Part shown: positions 56,351-64,000 of the stretch, one piece after another
Layout: every line of letters begins with the position of its first letter
Numbering within the stretch: the stretch's first letter is position 1
Assembly (NCBI GenBank): GCA_015039465.1
Contig: MU130557.1
Location: forward strand, 227,712 to 291,711
Length of the DNA: 64,000 nucleotides
Origin: Phlegmacium glaucopus
Lineage: Eukaryota; Basidiomycota; Agaricomycetes; Agaricales; Cortinariaceae
Direction of reading: 5' to 3'
Program-made: the position numbers and the translations under genes
The notes under the pieces: generated by a model
Databases searched by the model: none
Seen by the model: only the letters and a program-made list of their open reading frames with translations
Told to the model about the DNA's origin: nothing

Positions 56351-58244
56351 ATGCGCCGCCACATTATACTCCTTCACGCATGTACCTATATTTTCTTTGT
56401 CTCGAGTATCAACGCCGCGTCGCCTATAGCTTACGCAAATGATTTCATTGACCCCAATGACATCCTAACCAATGCCCTTGGCGACCACACATACCGTGCC
56501 CGGGAATCAATAGTTGAATGGGCTAACTCTCTCGCTGCTGGTGGGCCATGGAGTGAGTAGATTCGTCAATCTCCCCTCACCTCGTTCTTTTGACTGACAC
56601 AAATATTCCAAGGCGTAATGAACAAAACTGTCAGCCCACCTTCATCAGATAAGCACGATTACATGAGTTGGGCACCATAGTACGATCGTTAACTTGCCTC
56701 ATTCTTGATGAGAGGAGGCTAACCCTCGCTTCTAGTTGGTGGCCTGACTGTTCTGGCGTTGGTAACACAACAGTTCTAACACCTGAACAAAGTACGTTTG
56801 GGCGTTAACTAAGATTATACTTTGGAATGGTGTCCTGATTCCATGTTTTAGTATGGAAGACTTGCCACTACGTTGTTCGGGATGGACAATTTAACCCTGA
56901 TGCTCGGCTTGTGAACGATGTAGGGGCTTTCCAAGATCTTGCTGAGGCGGTCTTATACAACGCTATCGCATGGACGTTTAATACAACGAGGAAAAACGTT
57001 TATGAAGCTGACACCGGTGTGTGATCTGTTGGCCTTTTCGAAAAATTCTAACGTCAAGAACGAATTAGTGCGCTTTATCCGAACCTGGTTCCTAGACGAA
57101 GCGACTAGGATGAACCCTCATTTGATTTATGGACAGATGCAACGTGGGCCCGATCGTAATATAGGAAGTCATACCGGTTTACTGTAAGTGAGATAACATT
57201 TTTCAGTTCCTAAACGTTAAATTTATTATTTCAAACGAAAAAAAGTGATCTAAAAGCAATGGCGAAGGTAACTTCTGCTATTTTGCTTCTGCGACAGGGA
57301 AAAAGCACAGCTTGGACAAAGGACCTGGACGACAAAATGATATCGTGGTCGAATGAATATATTACATGGATGGAGACCGCTGACATTGCTATCATGGAAG
57401 CTGCTGCCGCCAAGTAAAAAATTTCTCCCTCTTTTTTTGCGTTTTCCAGACTCTTTTTTGATAACGGGTAAAACAGTAACCATGGTACTTTCTATTATAA
57501 CCAACTTGCCGCCTTGAAAGTATTGGTCAACGATCTCCCTGGCGCGAAGAAGGTCACAGATGATTATTTCAATTCTCAATATTTGACCCAAATCGAGGCA
57601 AACGGCGAACAGGTGCGACTGTCCACCCTGTTATCAAAAACACACTGACAAAAATCAAATATTCAGCCTCTCGAGGCAGCCCGTACGCGCCCATATCATT
57701 ACCGATCGTATAATATTGCCGCTATGATTGTGAGTCTCCGTTTCGGCAATCTTCACAACATTTTGTTCAAGACTGATGATGCGTGATGTATCAATAGACC
57801 AATGGACGCATTTCAAAATATGCTGATCCTACCTCAAATCCCTGGAACAAAACTACAAACACAGGCGCTACCATCAAGTCTGCGCTGGACTTTGCCATGA
57901 CCATCCCTGCCTCAACGAAACACGAAGAGAAATACGAACAAGAACTCTATCCCAATGTCGCTGCAGTAGCTGCTATCTATGGGGACAAGAATGGGACATA
58001 CCTCGCTTTCGTTAAGAAGACTCGACCTGGATTCATGAGAGATCCATATATACTATGGAATCAGCCATGGGGTATGAATGAATTTTCTGGAAAATCGCCC
58101 ACGTCGAGCACGAGGAGGAGCACGGCTACTGGATCACCGACTCAGAACACTAGAACTGGGGGTGCAATTTCGATCGTGGGGGATAGCATTTGGAATATGG
58201 TAGTTGCGTGTGCTGTAACTTTGGGATTTGCCCTCAGGTTGTGA
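56351..58244 (+). CDS. Alginate-lyase-family (PF05426-like) polysaccharide lyase, probably GPI-anchored
   Basis: The gene starts MRRHIILLHACTYIFFVSSI, a signal peptide, and shows the family motifs HDYMSWAPYWWPD, DGQFNPDARLVND, WFLDEATRMNPHLIYGQ, SHTGLLDLK, NHGTFYYNQLAAL and AARTRPYHYRSYNI. These are typical of (alpha/alpha)6 lyases acting on uronic-acid polymers. The C-terminus has a Ser/Thr-rich linker (TSSTRRSTATGSPTQN) and a hydrophobic end (MVVACAVTLGFALRL), a GPI-anchor pattern. Exons up to 57018 and from 57059 join in phase only if a very short 40-nt intron (GT-AG, 57019-57058) is removed. Otherwise a TGA interrupts the frame. Other introns are about 50-60 bp. The exact substrate is unknown. 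Confidence 0.8.
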
Positions 58245-58864
58245 GGAAAATATCTCAAATATAATTACGATACATGTTCTAGAATCTCTACTAGATGTCT
58301 TGTTCAAAGACTGGGCTCATGTTCAACAAATTCAGTGCTAGCTGTTTAAGCATTTTATGGCTTAGATAGCGGTCACTAATAGACTTATGATACACACTAA
58401 CAGGTGTATCATGTATCCGTGGCTGCTAAACTCACGGGGCGCCTATTTCATAATAATATGAGATATATACTCTACGAGTGCGCATCAAAAATTTACTTTG
58501 TATTCATCAAAACTTCTGCGAGGTAGTTAGAAGCAAAGCCGCCCATTCTTTTCCGAAGACGCTCCCACCTGATTTCTCAAACCTCATTGTCATCTTGCCA
58601 ATGTATAATGAACACGGCCCCTGTGGATCTTCATATTGACGGGTCTCTCGACTTTTCTTCCAATTTTCTTCGGATTTCTCCTTCCAAGCGTTCTCAGGCT
58701 ATGATTATTGCTGCAAACAATGCCGAAACACAATCCGATATCTCCAAACAGTTGACTCATCTTGGACCGCCAACTCCTCCATCTCATACAAGAAATCTTC
58801 ATTACCCGGAGGCCTATACCTTTCAAGTTGGACGCTCTTCTGCATTTTCGGCGGAGTTCGAGTT
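58245..58864. other. Intergenic upstream of the NACHT gene
   Basis: About 600 bp. A small hairpin (TGATACAC...GTGTATCA) lies near 58388-58411 and might act in termination of the lyase gene. An open frame from 58587 has no recognisable domain and is probably leader or chance. Confidence 0.45.
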
Positions 58865-61175
58865 ATGGCAATGCTATCCAACCTCAAGAATGCTTCGTTT
58901 ATGGGAGGCACTTATGTTGCTGCGCAAGGAGACTTTCACACCCATACATACATGAGCAATAGTACCAGCGAAGGGCGAAAAGGTGAGTATCATAATTCAT
59001 TGATAGTACTCTAAGTATTCACGAAACTCCATATCACTAGGCATGGACTTACTCAGCAGTTCTATTGCCCCGGGCGCTTTCCACAATTCTTCTGAAAGAT
59101 ACGATCCTCCAAAATGTCACCCTTCCACTCGTGTCGCCGTCCTCCAACACATCATGACCTGGATAAACGATCTACAAAAACTATTCTTCTTCATGTGGCT
59201 CTACGGTCCTGCTGGCGCAGGTAAATCTGCCATCGCACAGTCTATCGCTGAATTATGCCACGATGCGAACATTCTCGCTGCCAGTTTCTTCTTTTCCCGC
59301 ACAGCTGTCGGTCGCAACGACGAATCCCGTCTCATTCCTACCCTGGCATATCAACTCTGTCTGTCTATACCCGCTATTCGCAAATACGTTGAAGATGCCA
59401 TAGAGCGAGACCCATTGGTTCTTTCCCGTTCACTAGAGGCGCAGATCCGCACTTTGATGGCTGACCCTTTACGCCGCGCGTTGTTGGACAAAAAGGATGA
59501 AATGTCCCCTCATTCAGGTCCAAAGGTCATCATCATTGATGGTCTCGATGAATGCGGCACAGCAAAAGTCCAACGCTACGTCCTATCAGCCCTCGCTACA
59601 GCCGTTCAGGAGATCCCTATACCAATATCATTCCTCATCGTCAGCCGTCCTGAACAGGTAATCCGAGACGCCTTCAATGTGGAACCCTTAGGTCCGATGA
59701 CGAGACAGTTGGCGTTAGATGATTCTTATGATCCCGATGAGGATATCAAGCTGTTTTTCCAATTGAAATTCGACGAAATCAAGCGGAATCATCCTTTACG
59801 CAACCTTTTTCCTTCGGGATGGCCGTCAGATTCCGAGATCATTCATCTTGTACAAAAATCATCCGGACAGTTCATTTACGCTTCTACGGTCATGGAATGC
59901 CTTGACTCCCCTCATCACCGACCTACTGACGGACTAGACATTATCTTCGGTCTTTCCAATCCAGGGGTTGATACGCCATTCGCCGAACTGGACGCGCTTT
60001 ACATTTATATATTCTCACAAGTCAAAGATATCAATAGGGCATTGGAGATTTTAAGTTTGCTTTTGCTGAACAGGGTTGGCATGCCGTTAACTCCCCAACT
60101 GCTTGAAAACATTTTTTTCCTCCGTCCTGGAGATGTCTATATCATACTAAGTGACTTACACTCCATCATGGATATGCCAGTGCCTGCCACCGACATGAAT
60201 TCATCTCAGATTTGCCTCTATCATGCTTCATTAGGGGATTTTCTTTTGGATAAATCACGATCGGCAGGGTTCTACATTGATGCGGGTAATGCACACGCAA
60301 ATTTAACACGGTACTTCTTAAAGCATCTTTCAAAGACGGATCTATCTATATCTGAAGGTTATATTTTCAACAAATAACTTATCCTTCTTTCATACTCACA
60401 TCCCTACTTATAAGATATTGATTCATACTCTGCTCCAGCATTTATAATGCACTGCCCACTTTCTTCTCCGACACCTGAACTGCTGGATGGCCTCTGTGAA
60501 TTTGATTTTCGTTGCTTCCTGGCCACCTTTGTCTTCCAGAAAAAATTTGGCCTGCCTCTTTATAAAGTATTTGATTGGCTCAAGAAACATGTATGTAATT
60601 GCCTCACATTTTCAAAAATAACTGATACAGATGTTGTTCAAATTAAGTTGCAAAACCATCCTTCTGGAAGAAATGTGTATTCTCATCATCTTCTTTCTTT
60701 GAATGAGCATTTGAAGTCTGAACTTGGGTTGTTCATGACTCACTCAACTGAATCAACTTGGGTGCAAGCTGCACAATTGCTGGTAACTGCTGTAATGCTT
60801 CCTGGATTCCCCAGATATCCCTTTCAAATCCAGGACATCCTGATGATTGATTTGGATCCAGACTCTTCCATTGCATTCCATAGAGCCTTTGGTCATATTT
60901 TATATGCATTTACACATGGAGGTCACCTCTTATTAGAATTATTGGGTGATCCCACATGTTCTAATGAACTCTATGTTGATGGCAATAAATTTGCAGCTCT
61001 TGCAACAGCATTTGCTACAGTTCTTTTTGGGCCTTTTGTGTATGTTTTACCTTTACTATTTACAGGGTGTCTTTCTAACTTCATTAACTATCTTGAATCC
61101 TTATCAGGCTTGGAGTTTATTCTGATACTGCATCACAAAATTCAGAGAGATCTCTTCCACAAGATGATTTTTTAG
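58865..61175 (+). CDS. NACHT-domain NTPase (NLR-like)
   Basis: This is a basidiomycete NACHT NTPase, a class likened to NOD-like immune receptors. Three exons (58865-58982, 59041-60357, 60415-61175) sum to 2196 nt, 731 aa. The N-terminus is short and glycine-rich (NASFMGGTYVAAQGDFHTHT), as often seen before this domain, then YDPPKCHPSTR. The NACHT core shows Walker A LYGPAGAGKSAIAQSIAE near residue 95, FFFSR, Walker B KVIIIDGLDECG, a sensor-like FLIVSRPE and SSGQFIYASTVMECL. A winged-helix-like region ends with CLYHASLGDFLLDKS and FLKHLSKTDLSISEG. The third exon (DIDSYSAPAFIMHCP, SSPTPELLDGLCEFDF) completes a typical C-terminus but has lost nearly all CpG. No WD, ankyrin or TPR repeats follow. 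Confidence 0.8.
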
Positions 61176-62328
61176 CATGTGTTTTTTCATGCCTTCCAGA
61201 TTGCCTTCTCAAGGCATCTCCATCAAAGGACCTTGCATTGTTCCTACAAAGTCATGAAATTCCTTCCAATTTGCAAGATAAGCAATTTGATGGTCACAGT
61301 GCAGAAGCAACTGTTGCAGCAATAAATGCTTATATCTTGGTTTGTTTATTTGTCCTCTCTGTATTTAATTTAAATACTGAACCTTCTATAGAGATGCAAG
61401 GTCTCTGAGGATTTGGTGGTACAGCAACAGTCAATGGTTGAACATAAAAGCAATTGTGGTCGCTGCCATGTGATGTAGGATAGTAGTAGGCTGGAGGATA
61501 TCTGAATCAACTAGGTGTTGAGTTGACAATCATTGGTGGTTTTGTGTGTGTATACACTGTACAGAGGCAATAGTTATAGTGCTTGAAGGTCCAATTACAA
61601 GACTAAGAATGCACAAGACCCTAATTGATCAGGACCAGAAAGTTTAAAGAGCGATGTGGACTGTGACCATGGTCTGATCTATCAGGGTTTCAAAAAGTTA
61701 AAGACTGAGCAAGGACCAATCTTTCCAGCCTTACAAACTGGCTATATGGACAAGCTATATAAAATGGTTTGATACTAATAATGTAGGAAGTAAAAAAAAG
61801 TGATTATGGGATTTATATACCCTAGGAGTAGTGTTTGAATCCAGTCTTCTTGAAAGTGGAAAATGTTGCATTTCTTTGCCAGCAGAGCCATGGAGCAGGA
61901 CTGCTATTCCAAATCCCTTTTTTAACTATAATTCTATGGGCATTCAAATCATTTACTATCACTGTTGCATGGGACTATGTACAGCCTTGGTAAATGATTG
62001 AGAATTTTTTTTGATCATTGTTTCAATTTTGCACACATTCACAGGCAAATTAAATATACACAAAATTCAAACAATGATCAAAAATTTCTTAATCATTACC
62101 AAGGCTGTGCCAGTGTATATTTTTCAGCACCTGCAAGAATACCTCACACTGGCAGAGGACTTATCAACTATCCACCTGCCAAACAGTGCCATCTTTTGCA
62201 AGAGGATCAACCTTTTCATTCACCCTTTGTGGATCAATATGCCGAGTCAGATTATACCTTTGTCATATCATGTATATACCTATCATACTTTACAGAACAA
62301 ATGATAACTCAAACTGTTTATTGATGTA

Positions 62329-62330
<2 letters not shown>
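61176..62330. other. CpG-poor decayed DNA, no gene seen
   Basis: Continues the CpG-depleted composition of the last NACHT exon. A frame with DCLLKASPSKDLALFLQSHE follows directly and may be further decayed NACHT-gene 3' sequence. Nothing else is supported apart from the inverted repeat listed separately. Confidence 0.5.
61982..62107. repeat. Long imperfect inverted repeat (~47-bp arms)
   Basis: The left arm (CAGCCTTGGTAAATGATTGA and on to about 62030) is mirrored by 62062-62107, ending AATCATTACCAAGGCTG, with a 31-bp spacer and a few indels. The structure folds as one long hairpin, as in MITE or foldback transposon remnants. Confidence 0.8.
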
Positions 62331-62364
<34 letters not shown>

Positions 62365-64000
62365 TCCGCAAACTTCCCCATTGTGGCGAAGCCATATGGT
62401 AGGGTAGTGCTACACACTTGTAATCTAATTTATGTTTCTGCCAATGAGCCCTTGGGCACTCTGAACCAGTCCAGCAACTTGGGTCTCGCGATGCGTCCCC
62501 AAGCGGTAAGCTTTCCCCATGCCCATAGGCGACATTTGAAAGGCCAACAACCGCGAAATACGTGTGGGAGCCCACATTTAGTAGTGTTGTAATATTGTTT
62601 GGGGTTAGTGTATGATTATAGGGATGGGTGTACTGTGTTCTTGCATGGTGATTGTCTATTCATCTGCCAGTGCTCTCTCGGCTATAGTTAGGTCTCCAAA
62701 GACGGATCTGAATCGTGCTGATAAGGCGATAAACTCGAAAAGATGGGGCAGGAGAGCCTTCTCTGATAACAGATGTACTAATGACAAGGCTCTTCTGCCT
62801 GCTTTCTGGACCATCGTGTTGCGGGCATTACGGTGTGCTGGGCATCGCAATAGATAATGATGAACTGTTTCGTCTTCCTGTCGGCAACAAGGACAACGTG
62901 GACTCTCTGCTTTGCTGATGCGGTGTAGGTGCTTGGCGAGGGGTATGTGACCTGTTCGCAGTTGGAAGAGCAGGCTGGCGTGTTTGCGTGGTAGGGATGC
63001 CGTGAGCTTGATGAAACTGGCAGAGGGTAGTTTGTCGTCGTACTTGCTCATCCTTGCATACCGTGGTGAGGCTATCCAGACCTTGCGAGCGCTTGTTTGT
63101 ATTTTCTTCATGTACGCTTGTCTTGTTGCTGACTTGCTGTATGGTAGCTTCTTCCGTAGCGGAGCTGGCAGCTCCTTCATCTCACTCGACCCCTCCTCTA
63201 CTGCCCGCTTTGCCTCCCCATCTGCTGCTTCATTTCCTTCTATCTCCATATGCCCTGGTGTCCATCGAATCTTCGTTGTCATGTTTTGGTGTCGGCCCAT
63301 CACCATGTCGATCCTCTTGTGAAAAATATCCCAGATGTAGTGGGATGGGGCTGGTCGGATGAGTTGGGACGCTGTGATGGCAGCTTGGTTGTCGACGCCT
63401 ATGGATGTGGTGCTGACATTTGTTTCTTTTCTGATAAGTTCCACTGCTAATATCATTCCTATCCCTTCACCTTCGTAAACTGTGTGGTGACGGCTGGATC
63501 CTAGCTGATATCTCAATCTCCTCTTTTCCACCCCATTTCGGTATAGCACCGCTGCCGCTCCAATTTTTCCTCCCATGCCTGATCCGTCTGAGTACACTCT
63601 TATGTCTGCTGCCTCTGTTTCCTCCTCCTCCACAGCCTCTTCCTTGGTTGCTGCCACCCGTGTCATCACCCTCGGCATCCATTTTGGTCCCTGTCGCACC
63701 GCTCTGATTTTTTCCATTTTCTGTGGCTTCATTTTGTACGTATGCATCAAGTCGTGTAGGGGTGTTGGGTGGGATTTGATGAGCCGTTGCGCCGCTGATT
63801 TGACTGGTCCATATAGTGGATGTGTTTGGGGAACTGTCGCCAAACGCAGGGCTGCGCTGAACCGTATCTTATCGACGAGGAGATGAAAAGGTAGTAGGTT
63901 TGCATGTGCCTCTGCTGCGTCCCGCGGTGTTGATCGCATTCCTCCTGTGATCAGCACTGCTACTCTTCCTTGAATCGACGCTAGTTTTCCTGCTAGGCCC
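62331..64000 (-). mobile_element. Tad1-like non-LTR retrotransposon (LINE), 3' part
   Basis: The minus strand carries the C-terminal end of a LINE polyprotein followed by a 3' untranslated region and a 32-base A-tract, seen as T at 62331-62362. The domain order (end of reverse transcriptase, RNase H, Cys/His-rich end) is that of Tad1/I-type elements. The 5' part lies beyond the window edge. Target-site duplications cannot be checked from one side. Confidence 0.88.
62656..64000 (-). CDS. LINE polyprotein, C-terminal part with RNase H
   Basis: The frame is open through the right window edge and ends at 62656. It begins in the end of the reverse transcriptase (GLAGKLASIQGRVAVLITGG, AHANLLPFHLLVDKIRFSA, RLATVPQTHPLYG). 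An RNase H domain follows with all four acidic-site positions visible: VYSDGSGMGG, YEGEGIGMILAVEL, VDNQAAITAS and RWTPGHMEIEGNEAAD. The end has the zinc-knuckle-like CPCCRQEDETVHHYLLRC with RTGHIPLAKHLHRI before it. No stop or frameshift is seen in this part, so the copy may be young. It would help copy the element by removing RNA from the RNA-DNA hybrid. Confidence 0.9.
   Translation of the reverse strand, partial: GLAGKLASIQGRVAVLITGGMRSTPRDAAEAHANLLPFHLLVDKIRFSAALRLATVPQTHPLYGPVKSAAQRLIKSHPTPLHDLMHTYKMKPQKMEKIRAVRQGPKWMPRVMTRVAATKEEAVEEEETEAADIRVYSDGSGMGGKIGAAAVLYRNGVEKRRLRYQLGSSRHHTVYEGEGIGMILAVELIRKETNVSTTSIGVDNQAAITASQLIRPAPSHYIWDIFHKRIDMVMGRHQNMTTKIRWTPGHMEIEGNEAADGEAKRAVEEGSSEMKELPAPLRKKLPYSKSATRQAYMKKIQTSARKVWIASPRYARMSKYDDKLPSASFIKLTASLPRKHASLLFQLRTGHIPLAKHLHRISKAESPRCPCCRQEDETVHHYLLRCPAHRNARNTMVQKAGRRALSLVHLLSEKALLPHLFEFIALSARFRSVFGDLTIAERALADE

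Noticed and set aside
58587..58955. 122-aa frame just before the NACHT gene
   Set aside because: No domain, and its end overlaps the first NACHT exon in another frame. The NACHT exon joins in phase to the known family linker.
63054..63886. Several plus-strand frames in the last kilobase
   Set aside because: They are antisense to the RNase H domain of the LINE.

Overview
This window looks like nuclear DNA of a mushroom-forming basidiomycete (Agaricomycetes). Genes are dense and intron-rich. Introns are mostly 50-70 bp, and some key families are typical of basidiomycetes: a Clp1-like (clampless) protein, a NACHT NTPase, GH25 lysozyme-like secreted proteins, a GH5_12-type glycosidase and HMG-box factors. 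All calls come from reading the sequence, with no database search. For about half of the genes I traced every exon and checked that exon lengths sum to a whole number of codons.

Layout. 0.3-0.8 kb: mitochondrial ribosomal protein uL14m (-). 1.1-3.6 kb: hexokinase (+). 4.6-4.8 kb: possible small secreted protein (-). 5.2-6.6 kb: NOSIP-type RING/U-box protein (+). 6.8-8.1 kb: SGNH/CE2-like esterase (-). 8.8-10.8 kb: fungal multi-pass membrane protein and an uncertain membrane gene (-). 11.5-12.4 kb: decayed fragment of a helical-repeat-like gene (+). 12.9-16.2 kb: broken inverted copy of a kelch-GH5 block. 17.0-18.2 kb: unrecognised conserved-looking gene (+). 18.2-21.1 and 22.4-25.8 kb: gene-poor DNA with old direct repeats. 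21.1-22.4 kb: HMG-box transcription factor (-). 25.8-27.7 kb: NT-C2 domain protein (-). 28.1-28.8 kb: mitochondrial bL28m (-). 29.5-31.9 kb: secreted type-B carboxylesterase (-). 33.5-42.2 kb: tandem array of three intact GH25 genes, one GH25 remnant and two decayed membrane-protein pseudogenes. 42.2-44.2 kb: serine carboxypeptidase (-) truncated at the array edge. 45.4-50.4 kb: kelch protein and an intact 13-exon GH5_12-type glycosidase (+). 50.6-51.8 kb: Clp1-like (-). 52.1-53.5 kb: MIP channel with unusual NPA motifs (-). 53.5-56.3 kb: gene-poor, with hairpins. 56.4-58.2 kb: alginate-lyase-family enzyme, probably surface-anchored (+). 58.9-61.2 kb: NACHT NTPase (+), with a 3' half that has almost no CpG. 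62.3-64 kb: 3' end of a Tad1-like LINE (-), running off the window.

How it fits together. The housekeeping genes (uL14m, bL28m, hexokinase, NOSIP, Clp1-like) are single and intact. The 11-50 kb stretch is being reshaped by duplication. A kelch-GH5 block exists as an intact copy at 46.9-50 kb and a broken inverted copy at 13.3-16.2 kb, about 30 kb apart. Between them a GH25 array has expanded and its edge cuts off the end of a peptidase gene. The result is a cluster of secreted hydrolases (esterase, three GH25, truncated peptidase, GH5) made by local duplication and decay. I found no CRISPR array, tRNA, rRNA or operon-like system, as expected for a fungal nuclear segment.
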